Below are positions 11,270-24,477 of a stretch of 64,000 bases of DNA, one piece after another. Within the stretch, counting starts at the first letter, position 1. The number at the start of each line of letters is the position of its first letter. The notes below the pieces were generated by a model. That model saw only the letters and a program-made list of their open reading frames with translations, was not told the DNA's origin and did not search any database. The stretch comes from Ceratorhiza oryzae-sativae (taxonomy: Eukaryota > Basidiomycota > Agaricomycetes > Cantharellales > Ceratobasidiaceae): assembly GCA_030998015.1 (NCBI GenBank), contig JARWMV010000011.1, forward strand, positions 124,001 through 188,000, read 5' to 3'. Position numbers and translations under genes: made by a program.

Positions 11270-13566
11270 GGGTGCGTTTATTAAACGATTCGCTATCTGA
11301 CAATCTGTGGATTAAATTCCAATAAGAGGCTCGGCAAATTAAGCATGGGGACTGATCCAGAGCGGATTCCACGCTCGTGATCTCCGGTGAATTCGCCAGC
11401 GTAACAGAGGGTACCACGATTCTATGCGCTTGGCGCGCCTGGGCCGGCTTGAGTTTTCAGAAAGTCCGGCCCATGGGTGACGTGTTTGAAAGGAAGAATG
11501 GCACAAGAATGGCTCGATTGTTGGTTAGTCTGGGGCAGTGGTTTTAGGGCACACGATCTCCGCAAGCCCCCCGAATGTCGCAATAGCGCATTAGCGCCTC
11601 AAAGTCTAATTCGGTAAGCGTTGGGGCGCTCATCAAACACCGGCAGCGCCGGCAGCTGATGCCACTTTGAACTTACTCCACAATTCACTTAGAGTAGTAG
11701 AGTAACTCTATTCCGAATAGCTTTACGGATTTCTCATGAGATGTTGGTTTTCAAGAATGCTGCGCAATTAGTGCTGCGTAAAGGCAGTGAGGGGTTTAAC
11801 GGGAAAAGTAAGCATATCATAGGTGGCGTATGAGAATGCGAGTTCAGCTTCTGGGGCGCTAATATTTTATATCCATGTTGATATGTGTGTATAGAATGGC
11901 CGCTATATGAGGTAGGTGTCTTGATTATATTCGTTAAGCCATGACGAAGGTCTGTCGAACCCAAGAGGGTCCACTGATAGTCCATAATAAACCCCACTCC
12001 GATGAGACACAATCGCCCTTTCTTCAATCATGTAAATGACAGTCGTCCGGAGGCCCAGGCGTCACAGTGTGACTTGTAGGTGTTGAATTTACAATCATAT
12101 CCGTTCATGTATGCGGTGTGTTTGTATTTGTATGCTCAGGTCTGATATCATGCGCTCCCGCTGTGAAATTTTCTTTCCTTAGGTCTCTACCTTCATAGTT
12201 GAGCTAAGGTATAGTTTTTCCCTTTCTTTTCTCATGTATTTCTTTCTCACCGTACCTCGTAGTATGATTTGTATCTTAGCCCCCATGAAACCTCCCTACG
12301 TGAGAGTAGGCAATTCAGAGACAGAGAGTAGGAAGAAATAAAAACAACAGACACTGCAAGATGTAAAGATACCAGCATTCCGCGGGAAACGGAATTACTG
12401 ACGAAACGTACTTGGAACGGTCTACACAAGCGTGCGGAACCTTTCCGACCCAGATGATTACATAGACTGCTTTTAGTACGATTCGGATTGTCCAGTTAGG
12501 GAGGCTGCGGAACCTGGGATGACGCATGCGAATCTCTAGCGGGTTTCCAACCACAAAGGCAAGGGTTTTTCTCAAGTGCTTTCTGTAGCTTTCGTTGGTA
12601 TAGTGGGAGAATCCTGCCGCTAGCCGCCAACTCATACCATTTGAGAACCTATGATATATGACGATCAAATTTGACGGCCTGACGGAAGGGTTTGCAGCTG
12701 CTGACTGTTCCCGAGGAACCAAAACCCGGCACATCTGGAAATTGGTTGTAACTATAGTGAAACGTTCGCGACGCCACTATTAATGTCCTGCGGTCTGAAA
12801 GCCGGGTCAGCGTTTTTGCGCGGGCAGAGTCAGGCTCAAATGGGAGAAAATGAAGGTAGTTTGGCGTTCTGAAATATCCAGGAACTCCTAATTTCGTTAC
12901 GTTGTTTACACATGAAATGCTCTTGGCTTGCACGACGCACACTGTCCAATGGCATTGGCCCTTTGGACCATAGCTTGTACCTGTCTTGCCAAAGCGAAAC
13001 GGCTCTCCATGCCTTATTTATAAGGTGGCTAAGTACCGAAGACTTCAACGTAGTAACAAGTTTCTCTTGGAGCTTAGAAGAAGAGAAGATCAGACCTTAT
13101 TTAAGACTTGAGCACCAAGCGCCGAAGGCGATTGTTTTCATATGTTTACAAGACCCCTTTGCTTGCCCTGAGCTAACTCCAGAGCTCCCAGAGCTGCTCT
13201 GGAGGCTCTGAGGTTGCCTTGACAAGCTGCTGTCAGGACGGAGTAAAAAGACACGTGAAGCCAGGCTGGTGTGTGTCCAACAACCACGAGGGGAGCTTCA
13301 GATACATCCCCCCACCCTAGGCTATACGACAAGGTTTTGCAAGCAGTGAGGACCTATGCATAACATCTTTCAGCATTTACTAAATGTCATTTTCATATCT
13401 GCTAGTCGTTCATTGACTCGCACTGTAGGAATAGCTGCGTTTTCAGTCGCCGAAATGCAACAGCCCCCTCAGTACGCGCGTATGATAATTTCTTGGGTGA
13501 TCTGGGCCTGATCGATGTTACAGAAAACGTAAATCCAAGCCAGTTGGCGCATCTAGCTCGTCCAAG
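11270..13566. other. 2.3-kb intergenic region
   Basis: No gene is convincingly supported. Minus-strand open frames at 11734-12027 and 12315-12734 lack domains and splice context. A/T-rich and low-complexity tracts occur near 12160-12250. A near-palindromic hairpin lies at 13180-13210 and is listed separately. The right end probably holds the promoter of the gene at 13567. Confidence 0.4.
13180..13210. repeat. Near-palindromic hairpin
   Basis: CAGAGCTCCCAGAGC is followed after one base by GCTCTGGAGGCTCTG. The arms pair over 15 bases with two central mismatches. No function is assigned. It may be a cruciform-prone palindrome or a remnant of a small element. Confidence 0.5.
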
Positions 13567-14142
13567 ATGAAAAGGCCAAAATCTCAGCCCTCCCTATCGT
13601 CGGACGCCAAGCTCCTCACTCGAATAATCAGGAAAACCGAGCAGCCAGTATTACAGTCCATTCTACTTTCTTCTGTTGCAACTGCGTCGCCGGCTCACCT
13701 CGACGCGTTGAAACATCTCCTGGGACCGCTCGTCTCGGCCGCACAAACCTCACTTCACTGCGTTCGATGCCACAAGTCGTATTACGAAAACGAAAACAAC
13801 TACCGTTCGTGCGTTATTCCACACTACGATGCCGAGTATGCGGGCGATCGCGGGTCATCGTCTGATGGCTATGACGAGCATTCGTCGGATGACTACAACT
13901 GGGGTCATCCCGACGGCGAGCGAATGAAGTTTACGTGCTGTGGTGAGACGTTTAGGGAAAAAGAAGGAGAGGATAGCCAGGGTCCTTGCATCCAAGCAAA
14001 ACATACGACTAATCCGAAGGATGTCGACTATTATGTGGATTTTATAGCGAGGGAAAAGATGAATCGGGTGTTTAAGAAATACGAGGCGTCGAATCCGAAT
14101 GTGGCGACTTGTGAAGAGGAGGGATGTGCGTCGAGGGGTTAG
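13567..14142 (+). CDS. Small Cys/His-rich, probably zinc-binding protein
   Basis: A single uninterrupted 191-residue frame. The central region has an ordered set of metal-ligand residues: CVRCH near residue 65, then C and H in RSCVIPHYD, then FTCCGETF near residue 126, and C and H in GPCIQAKH near residue 140. This spacing suggests one or two structural zinc sites. Between them lies an acidic Ser/Asp-rich segment (residues ~95-115). A leucine-rich helix precedes the first cysteines. I do not recognise a named family. The late cysteines in TCEEEGCASRG could add ligands. No signal peptide or membrane span is seen. The start is the first in-frame ATG, followed by a basic stretch (MKRPKSQ). Confidence 0.65.
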   Translation: MKRPKSQPSLSSDAKLLTRIIRKTEQPVLQSILLSSVATASPAHLDALKHLLGPLVSAAQTSLHCVRCHKSYYENENNYRSCVIPHYDAEYAGDRGSSSDGYDEHSSDDYNWGHPDGERMKFTCCGETFREKEGEDSQGPCIQAKHTTNPKDVDYYVDFIAREKMNRVFKKYEASNPNVATCEEEGCASRG

Positions 14143-14529
14143 GACTTTGTGTTGTTTCTGTCATGTGGGGTTGTAATCGTACGAATGGGCAACGTGTTGG
14201 TTGGGACAGCAAGATCGCATCGGCCATCGCGTTGCTATTCGGTTGTGGGGAACGAGCAAGCGCCAAGCCATGACGTAAGCGGATCAAATGCGGCGTGGTG
14301 GGCCCGGTGAGCGACGACGGGAAACGTGATTCCATCGGCGGCAGCGAGCGACGCATGCCCGACGTCTGTCTGCACTAGCTCCGACGCACATCCAGGGTTG
14401 TTCAGGGCCAGTCCGGGGAACTCCGAACCACCACGCGTATCAGTCGAGGCGCCGTCGAACTCTTTCATGTAACTCATCTCCTTCCTTTTCTTTCGATTTT
14501 TTTTTTCTGGCGATTGTCCACGACTTTCG
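14143..14529. other. Short intergenic region, probable promoter of the TSC2 gene
   Basis: Pyrimidine-rich sequence (CTCCTTCCTTTTCTTTCG, near 14479) lies shortly before the ATG at 14530, as is common upstream of fungal genes. No other feature is seen. Confidence 0.35.
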
Positions 14530-17500
14530 ATGTCTTATACCCGCTTGAAATCGTTCTTCGGACGACTATCGCGTCGCAACTCGTCTGCGTCGGAAACATC
14601 TCGTCCGGCGTCGCCGGTGCCGGTTCATTCACCACTCCATCACGAATATGATTCGGACGCACGAACGCGTCCTACGAATATCACGATTGTTATGCCAGAG
14701 TCTCCACCTGACCGTCCAGGTAAATATATTTTCTGACTTTGTTGGTCATACGGCCATCAACTCATTTCACGCGGCAGAACCAACACCCGCAACTGATACC
14801 GAATTATTCGCAACAGCTCAGACCTCACATAGACGTCCAAGACTCCACCGAAGGCACTCATCCAGTGTGTCCGGCATTCCAGATTCACCTCCGGCTACTC
14901 CACCCCCAGTGCCGATCCCCCACCGTCGACCGACCAGTTTGGCGTTGCGCGCGTCGAGTCTCGGACGATACCCGATCACGGGCGAGAGCGCGTTTGCCGT
15001 GCAGGGCGAGAGTTTTCACGAGCGAAGGGTGGCGAGCATGAGCAGCGTCGAGCGCGACGAGGCGCCCAGCCGATCGAGCCAGACGCGCGGGCGGGAGAGA
15101 GTCCACCAACGTCAAACCTCCCACGACGACGAGGAACGGGAATCGTCCGTGCACTCGGCTCGGGTTCACCCTGAGGTGGTCGTGGGCTCGGTGCCGCACC
15201 CGCACCGAGGTGCGCGCGCATTTTCATTTCTGAGCAGCATTGCCAAACGGGCTCGGCCCCCTTTTATTTCGAGTGGAGGAAGGGAGATTAGACGACAGCA
15301 GAGCGGCGGACTTGAGCGAGGTGAGCTTATGTCATTGTTCCGTCCAACTTACATATTTCTGAGTATCTTCCTACCGTAGTCCCAACGGAATCCGAGCCGC
15401 CTCCATCAGCGCCAGCACCCCATGAGATCGTCTCATTCAGTGCGACTGGGACCTTTTCGACGCCAGCCCCGCTGCCGATAACAGCGCTCTCGACAGCCAC
15501 CTCATCCCAATTCACTCCTGCCATTGATTCACTCCCACCTCAACCAATTGAAGTTCTTTTATTGGCTTTAACCACTGCTTCATCTGCGACTGACGACAGC
15601 ACGTCACACCTATACAGCCCAATCGTCTTGGCCAAACAACTTGCCAAACAACTTAGGAACCCGACCAATAGTCGTGGTGGAGTGGGAGTCGGTATGCCCG
15701 GTGCTCGCGGGAGCGCCCTTGTTAGTGCTGGTTCGCTCGGAGGTGTGATCCGAAGCTTGAGGAAATCCCGCGTTGGCGGCGGAGTGATGTGGGATATCGT
15801 CGGCGCGTGGCTAGAGGGCGATCCAACGTCGACTATCGAACGAGCTTTGCTCTGGTCTGCTTTAACCGATGACTTGGACAATGATGCCGAACGGGGCGAG
15901 AAAGGTACCGGTTTAGGAGGAGGGCTCGGTATATTTGATCCGGACGAATGGGCTGAGCGGGATCGAACCGTTCGGGCTCTCACAGACGGGGGGAAAGATA
16001 TCCTTGGTCTCTACCGATTCGTTGCAGTCGTCGGCCGATGGATCGAAGAAGGATGCACCGTTATCGCGGCGTCTCACCACTCGAGCGTCGTTGCCAATTC
16101 ACAGCCCCCATCCCCCGTATACGTTCAAGCCCAAAAATCGATCGACGCCAGTTTGCGATTGCTCGAATCGGTATTGAAACATAACGCCCCGAGGTTTGGA
16201 GAACGCGAAGTCGTGCAGCGTCGTCGGCGTGTTTTGTCGGGCCGTAGAGCGGACGATCGGGCCATGGGATGCGGCGAATGGGCCGGACAAGCATAAACGA
16301 AAAGCGTCTTCGATTGCGTCACCGCTCGCGAGCCCAGCAACTTCTGTACCTCCTCCTCAGGACACGAGCCATGCGGTACCATACATTGTCGCCGCCTCTC
16401 GATTCGTCGCGCTTGTTCGGGCTTTGCAGAAGTGGACACATGTTCCCCCAGTGGTATTGCAGATGATGTTGGATCACTTGGCTTTGGTGCTCGCGTATGT
16501 CAAGACGCCAATGGATGTGCTAAGGCTTGGCGGGAGGAGGAAGAGCGGAGCTGGAATCGGAGGAGTCGGCAATGGAGAAGAGAGAGTCGATTGGGTCGAT
16601 GCCTATTCGAGGACCGAGTTGGAGGGTGAAGTAGGCGGGGCATTTAAAGTATTGCTTGCGGGCCCCTATGCGGTTGCTGTTGGGCGAATGTTGTTGGGGT
16701 TGTTGGTCCCGCCCTCGAGCCACGGAGGCAAGTCGTGTTCCTCTTCTCCCTTGCGCCTCAATTTGACACGGTGATCTCAGAAGAACTCATATTGCCATTA
16801 ACCCGAAACGCGCTTGTTTCCCTTGGAGCATCTCGTGCGATCCGACTCTCAGTTCGAGAAGCCGCAATCCCCCGGATGGCACGCATGCGGTTCCAAAGGG
16901 AACCTGCGAGTTGGACAATGACTGGCGTACCAACCATGGGTGAGTAGTTTGTTGTTGGCTATGCATAGTGCACGAGTTTTGTTGATCTAACCAGGCTCGA
17001 TCTCTTCTGGTTCTGTTCGGGATTCTCGGCGCGGGTCGTCTGCTGGACTTGAAACTGGCTCTACTCCCAATACCACAAACGCACACATGACGCCCAACAC
17101 GACGTTTGTAGGATCTGACGCGGCCGAGCTCGAGCTCATGGAGTTGATGTTTAGCAAAGATCCTGATACGGGCGGTGGGAGTGCTTGGGAGACTGATCGA
17201 ATCGTGGGCGTGCTCGGTGCTGCGTTTTCGGCGTGGGTCTCTACTCTCGAGACGGACGAGACGAGCGAGGTGGAGAGTAGGATGGCCATCACCTGGGAGA
17301 CTAAAACAGCGGGCGAAGCAGTCATGATCGAGATACTCGGGATCGTAGACGACCTGCTTCAAGAAGCGGCCGAGACGAAAAGGCGTTTGGGATCGAGGAA
17401 GGTCGTGTGGTGGGCGAAGTCTTGGCCGCAGCTGTGAATTTATTTTCGATTTACGGGTGGGTGGCGCGATTTCAATACCCCAATTCGGCTGATTTAGGGG

Positions 17501-20500
17501 AATGGTTTCAGGGCGGCGAGGGTATTGGATATCGGACCTGTGTCGGGCGTGGATTCGTCCTCGTTGAACCCGGTGTTGCAGACTCTGGTATCCGTGATCC
17601 GGAAGATTGGGCTGTCGACACCGATTCATCCGCCGTTGATTCAGACGCTTTTCGAAAAATCTGTTTATCTAACAGACCCTTCTGCTGTGGCCATCATCCG
17701 ATATCATGTTTCCATGTCTCTTGTTACGACCTTCTACACCCGCCTATCTCGACAACCTCCGGCAGCTCGCTCATCACTTTTATAAACCCGACCGGCCCCT
17801 CGCACGCGTAGAACTAGCTCAAGTGATCGACAAGCTATACTTTGGTGTTCGAGACTTGGCCGAACATCGTCGAGGAGTCGTCGATCTCTGCCTGGAGATT
17901 TGGGAAGCTGAGAATGGGAATCTCGTCAATGAGCCAGAGCTCCCGGTCGTGTTCTCCGCGCTTCGCGTGCTTGGGGATGCGATTGTCGCAGGGTCAGTGG
18001 AGAGCGATGGACGAGGAAAGACCGAGGAGAGGCTTCGCTCGCTTGTTGCGCTTGTCGGACGTGATGCGGATTGTCCGGCCGCAAAGTCTCATCATGAGCA
18101 ACCCTCGTCCGAAGTCGTCTCTCCTCCTCCATCCGAGGGTCAAAGTCGGACTAGGGATTCTTCGCCAACACCTATGATGGCCCGCTTGAACGTGTTCACC
18201 CCTACTGCCCTCACACCTCGCGAACCGCCTCCCGATCCCGCAAGTGCTTCTTTGACAAAACCATCCGCTCCAGTCCAATCACCTCCAACTTGCATCGAGC
18301 ACGTGGGCAATTGCAAGGCTATGGCTGCCGTGGTCACCCTCATCCAAGCCTTCTCGGCATTGGCCTTTTCCCCACCTCACTCTCTTTCAACAACCGAACG
18401 AACGGCACGTGCCCCCGCTTCATTCCAATGCATCCTCGTTATGCGCGACCTGCTTGCCCTGCTCTCTCCTGTCCGTGGAGATGCGTTGGACCAGGATGAA
18501 GAAGCGGCTGAAGAGCGAAGCAAGATTATTGATGGGCGGTCATGCTGCTCCTTTGCTCGCCTGGCGATCCTGCAATGGCTGGTCCGATTACGCGCTGATC
18601 GAGACCACCGGCTCTACATGATCAAAGATCTTGATAACGAGATTGAGCCATTTGCAAACCTTATCAATCGCACGTCAAACAAACCCAAAGCAAATGACGC
18701 TGCGCCTGTTACCGAGCCCATCCGGGTCCGAGAACGTGAAAGGGATAGGGATAGGCGGAGCCGCGGGATGACGACGACTGGGAGCACCCCTGATAATGTC
18801 CGGATTGGACGAAACCCATCTCGGAGCCGAGCTAGCGACAGCCGGAGTCGTTCAAGGCAGCCTCCCCCGGTACGCTCGAATCCGCCTCAGCGATATAGTA
18901 TCTGGTCTGTACCCGAGATTCTGCCATTCGAGGTATCGTTTGGCACCCGTCCGAGTGAGGGCATGACGACTTATGAGCAGCGGATCGAGCCCGGCGAGGA
19001 TGGGCTGATTGCACAACTCTGGTTGCCAGTCTCGGCGTACGTCTGTATCATGATCGACCTCATCACATCCGAAACGGACTGGGAGATTTTGTCCTACATG
19101 CTTTGCCATCTACCACTCCAGATGTCCAACAAGCACTTGTTCTGTGGCCCTCGGACGCGTAGCGCGATTATTCGCTTGATATCTCAGCTCTGCACGGTTG
19201 TTTACGACGACAAACTCACGAAGAATATCGGGTCGCTTCCTGCCGGCTTGAAAGTCACCGACGTCCAAGGTCTAGCATATCACACCCTCACAACTCTTAT
19301 GAGCTATCATCGCACTTTCGAGAAACCGCTGCAAGACGCGCTCCTTCAGACCTTCCTCCGCGGATTGAACAAAAACACGACGACCGTCAAGCCATGTCTC
19401 CAGGCGCTCGCCGTAGCCGCATTCGAACTGCAACCATCGATGACTAAATTCCTGGGCGAGATTGTCGACAAGCTGTCACAAATCATGTCCAATCCGACTA
19501 TTGCCGGCTATATCCTTGAATTGCTCTGCATCATCGGGTCTCTCCCATCGCTCTATGCGAATTTTACAGACGACAACTACCGCCGTGTGTTCCACGTACC
19601 GCTCCAATACATTACATTGCATAATCGACCGGATTCGCACGCGGGGCCAGCTGGAAAGGAGTCGTATGCTCTTACTCAACACGTCTTGATCCTAGCCTAC
19701 TACCAAATATACATTTGGTTTTTGGCGCTCAAACTAAAAGATCGTCCCAAGCATATTCTCTATATTACTCGGCATCTGCTCCTTGCCAACGAGCATTACG
19801 CTCAGGTTGACGAGCCTACGGAAGTCTGCTTTGACTGGCTTGCCCGGTTCACGTACGCCAACGCAGAGCCGAAGCCCCGGATGTCCTCGCTGCGGGAAAG
19901 CGTTTTGAATCCAGCTGGAAGCACTGGCGAGGCAGTTGTCAGCAGCAAATCCTGGGTGTTTGGGAACTCTATCGTCACGATCAAAGCCCTGCGCCACTCT
20001 GGTTGGCTCGAGATTGAATGCCGGCGACCATCGGGACTTTCTACCTTTTTGTGCAAATTAGAGAATATCGCATCGATAGGTCTAGGAGAGCAGGTCTCGG
20101 AGCTTCGAGAAGCAGTGTCGGAGGGAGCAAGCCGGGAAGTTTCAGGCAGTTCGGAGCCAGGGACAATCCAGGTGAGTACGCTATGTGTAGATTACCGACA
20201 GGTTTCTTGAAGAAACGGATCCCGTACAGTCGACATCAAATGACGACCAACTGCCTACTAAGGCGGTGACCAACCAGAGCAATATCTCAAGCGGCATACT
20301 CGGTCCTTCCGGTGTGGCCGCGCCAAAGGAAATGGAACTCGATCCTAGCTATTTTGCACTGATGTTATCTCCTTATCCTGACATTCGCCGAGCATCTCTC
20401 CGTGGCCGCCTTGTTCCCAACGATGATCTCCTCAATCGTACTTTGCGTGGTCTAGATCGCGTACCCGTGATGGATTTGCATACTGTTGGTATCTTGTACG

Positions 20501-21231
20501 CTGGGCCTGGCCAAACCGATGAACGCGAGATACTTGGCAACCGAGCTGGATCGCCTGCGTATACGCACTTTCTCGACAGGCTCGGACGACTCATCCGATT
20601 GAAAGATCAGCGCGACTTCTATACTGGCGGTCTGGACTCCCATTATGATGGTGACGGACAGTACGCATACGCCTGGTGGGACCCCATTGGCCAAATACTC
20701 TATCACACCGCAACTCTCATGCCTAACCGCGAAGGGGACGCCCAATTCGCTTTCAAAAAGCTCCACATTGGGAACGATTATGTTCGAATAGTATGGAACG
20801 ACTCTGGTAAACCCTACCGTTTCGACACTCTTTCCACCCAGTTCCAATACGTGAACATCGTCATTCAACCTCACTCTCTCGGTACGATGGCTGCATACAC
20901 GAGCAACGCACACCAAGATGAATTCTTCAAGGTGCTGCTTCAACGTGCCCCAGGTATGCCCGAGTTCGGAATGATCGGTGAATTCAAGATAGTGTCGGCG
21001 AAATGCTTGCCGGACGTCATTCGGCAGATCAGCATGTTGGCAAACTTTTTCGCGCAGATCTACGTGCACACGCGGCACGATACCGTCCGCGAGGAGTATA
21101 TCACACCGTGGCGACAGCGTCTACGCCAGATTCGAATGTTCAAGAGCAGGCTGCCTCCATTGCCTGCCGAAGAACCAGTAGAAGGAATCTTGGGACAGGA
21201 GGTGGCTCGTGATTTTTCGAGATCGTATTGA
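14530..21231 (+). CDS. TSC2: Tuberin (TSC2) homologue with RapGAP domain
   Basis: Tuberin with its partner TSC1 is the GTPase-activating complex for Rheb and so restrains TORC1. The C-terminal exon (20230-21231) is a clear Rap/Ran-GAP domain with VGILYAGPGQTDE, GLDSHYDGDGQYAYAWW and HIGNDYVRIVWNDSG; the last corresponds to the tuberin segment holding the catalytic Asn of the GAP 'Asn thumb' (LGND). The long exon ~17745-20171 matches the tuberin middle region (KHLFCGPRTRSAIIRLISQL, GLKVTDVQGLAYHTL). The N-terminal exons (14530-14719, 14778-15320, 15380 onward) are Ser/Pro/Arg-rich and then helical. Small GT-AG introns are visible, for example 20172-20229. The frame breaks by one base near 16195, 17365 and 17740 without believable introns. 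Because this is normally a conserved single-copy regulator, I suspect sequence errors. Confidence 0.88.
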
Positions 21232-21879
21232 GACATATGGGCGTAAACGTGATTCAGAGAGACTTGCCCATTCTTTGTTAGCCTTCGCCTGCTTGCTTCT
21301 TGTATTATTCGCGCATTAGGTGGAACTCAGCTGTAAATGTAATAATATACTGTTGGCGCTGTACAGCCATTCTCAGCCACGACCCCATCATCGAACAGAA
21401 TGTTCCTCTCCCGAAGATTGCAGCGGCATTGAATCACAATAACAGGAATAAAACGGTCAATATTCTCGAAGACCACAGCTGGCCGCTATCCATCAATGCT
21501 TACGCGCGTTTCCTGGCTTCGTTGGTTCACTCCATTTGAAAGTCAGAGGCATGAAGATATGATTAGAGAACAGCCGTATGAATTTATGCGCATTTTATAA
21601 ATCACGCGCGTTGGAGCTATTTTTTGGCTGAATCTGAAGCCTGCCTCCTAGAATGGACCGCCGAGGGAATCTGTCAAAGAAGCAGGGTGATCAAAGGCTA
21701 AGGCTAGACCGTCGATCAATCGCACATGATTCGCTCACCCCGCTGCTGACTCAGCCGCTTCTATTTACATTTCATATATGCCCCGACACAGGAGACAAGG
21801 ACGGCTGAGGATCCTCTAGACAACCACCCGCTTACTGGCGATCGACTAGTGAATCAAAACAAATACTAGAAATTCAACA
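21232..21879. other. Intergenic region
   Basis: Holds the probable 3' end of the TSC2 transcript (A/T-rich around 21300-21350) and the promoter of the gene at 21880. No other gene is supported. Confidence 0.35.
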
Positions 21880-24477
21880 ATGCTTAGCCTCTGGGATCTC
21901 GTCATTGGCGTTATCCAAAGCCATATCTTGTTGGCGACCGTGTTCCAACCAAGGGAACCACCGGACATTGGCGAGTAAGTACCCCTAACTGACTCTTGGG
22001 CTATGTTGGAGCTGGCCCACGTGTCGCACAGGGCTCATGTTGGACTCCCGGCCATTAGCATCGTGCCAGACGCATTCCTGGACACTTGGCAAGTGGACAT
22101 ATCATTTACGACAGTATCGAGCAGAGGCTAAAATTGGGTATGCTGTAGGTTCGGTTCGACCTTTGGAGGATATTTCGGCGACGTTTCGGTCCCTTGGCTC
22201 GGTTCGGCTAGCGATGTCCAAGAAATGCTGCAAGCCAACCGTCGCCTCCCTTCACTCTGCTTCGTCAGCTCTGTAGACATCTATCGGCCAGACCTAAAGG
22301 AACTCGCAGTACTAGGTCAAATACTCCTGCAGCCCGTCTGTAAGCGCACCGAAAAGGCCGGTCGCACTCGAAAGCACATCCTTGAAGCTATCGGGTCTCA
22401 AGAGCACGTCTTACATTTCGCCAGATTCGGAAAAACGATGATAATTTCTCCCCTCAACCAAATAACGACCGTCCCTCGACACCTTCCTGCAACTCTCCCA
22501 GCTCGGACCGCCTTGGGTTTTTGTCAGGCGGAGACAAACGCACGCACAGCATACTACGGTGACCCTTTTGCTTCCCAGTCTCTGGGCGAGGATCAAGCCC
22601 TGGTAGCTAGCGCCTTGTACGCGTTTGTCATGTTGTTCTGTGTGGTTTTTATTCTCAAGAAGGGAAAATTGATCAAAGGTGAGTTGGGACATTCAAATAG
22701 CCGATGTATGTCCGACTGAATTCCCTCGAGCATACGAATCTGGCGCTGCTCTTCGAGTTGGCCCGCTGAACCAACGCTTCGAATATGTAATCTCGGGCGC
22801 CATCGTCGAGCGTTGCAGGCTGGTTCTACCCTCACGTTCCACTGCGGCCTGCGAGGAAACCGGAGCCGACAATTGTGCTTCGACTCCGACCGTCCTGAAG
22901 GACGATATTGCCGATCTTAGCTTGGACTCGAAGATGGATGGCTCGAGCGACTTGCCAAACGGGCTTCCGAACTCACGGCCCATGGCAGATCCAACGTCTA
23001 TACCATTTCCAGACCACAACGACGATGACGCAAGCAAAGACGAGGGCCCGACAACCAGGGATATGCCCATAGATCCTGCCATCATCTCCCTTGCTAGCGA
23101 CGGCCATCCATGCGAGGGAGAAGACACTGAGCAACTAGAGGTAAATCATTTTCTGAGCAATGTGGCGCGAGTTGGTTATTGAATAAAAACAGCCGGAAAG
23201 CATGGGAGATACCGACAAAGAGGGCCGCATTCTCGAATTCGAAGAGGTCCCAGAGTCCACCGATAGAGACAAGGGCGAGCCGTCATTGATGGTTGACGAC
23301 ATGCCGCTGGTGAGTGAAATGCTGCGCTATACCGATAAGACTTGATGCAGCTGGGGCACAGGAGCCCGTGTTGGACGGGGCTTACATAGACCAGGCGGAG
23401 GATAAAACGACTATGTTGGTGATTGCAGATGATTCGCTAGAGCCCGTGGACAAAGTGCGTGACACTCGTTTGATAGAGTTGGAGTGCGAATTCAAAATGA
23501 CTCTATTGCTCAGGGAACAGTTGACTCGGATGACCAGCAACGCTCGTCCCCGGACAAGGAGGTCACAGGCGATGCTTTCTTCGAAACATTGAGCAGTGGT
23601 AACCGAGGCGACGAAACGGGGATTACGGACGGTAGTACGGACTATAGCTCGGATGGGAGTGATGGACACCATACGGTAGCAGATGTGGACATGTCGGGCG
23701 AGAATATCTCTAGCATTGGCGAAAGCGGCAAGGATATCGAGGACTCGGTCAACATGCCAGAGCAAGAGGTGGACAACAAAGAGCGAGCGCGAATTCACTC
23801 GGACGACCCATATACGTGGACACCCAACGTCTCCGATCCGACCTTTAGGCCTCCAACCGCAGCTACCCCACCTCGGCCCACCGTGCTGCCCGACATTACC
23901 CCAACAGACCGACCAAGGTCACCTCAAGCCCGAGCTACGCTCATCGCCAGCATGAGACAAGTTGGATTCGCATGCTATCATTTCGCCGACCTCTCCTCGG
24001 ACTACAACGAGTCGGATTCCATGGAGCTCCAAACAATCGATGGAGTCCATCTGGTCCTGGAAAAGTCTCAAGACTCGGATGAGGACTCAAGCCTCTCCTT
24101 AACGAGACTCTTGGAACTTCGGTGCTGGAAGCCGGAAGTTCCTGGACACCAGGAGATCTCGGGGGTGATTTTCGCAGGATCGGAGTCGGCCTTGGGGGGA
24201 TGGTGGTACGTCATCAATTGAGCAATAGACTCCTATAAATCGGTGTTTAGCACTCTGACTGAGAATCGATCTCGATAGACTGTGTAGACGAGCACAAAGG
24301 AAAATCGATCCAAGTCGATTCAATTCGCGATCCCGCTCGAGCCGCGTCGACTTTGGAGCTGGCCCCCCGGTGGACTTCCAAGATGAAGGCCAAGCTAGCA
24401 GACAAACTCGGAGGATTAGTCCACGGTGGAAAAGCCGATTGAGCCGCCACCAGCTGATCTGGAGCCCTGAGCACTGA
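21880..24477 (+). CDS. Hypothetical acidic single-span membrane protein
   Basis: I do not recognise the family. The ATG at 21880 opens an exon (MLSLWDLVIGVIQSH) ending at a GTAAGT donor near 21974. Later exons follow with 40-60 nt introns, for example at about 23140-23191 and 23310-23349. A hydrophobic segment, ALYAFVMLFCVVFIL, followed by KKGK near 22615-22670 is a good type I/III membrane anchor with a positive inside flank. The part before it (about 22150-22600) would lie on one side; the part after it is long, acidic and Ser/Asp/Glu-rich (for example DIADLSLDSKMDGSSD), so probably a disordered cytosolic tail. The C-terminal exon runs to a TGA at 24475-24477 and is basic (SRQTRRISPRWKSR). 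The junction near 22125-22150 is unclear. Confidence 0.5.
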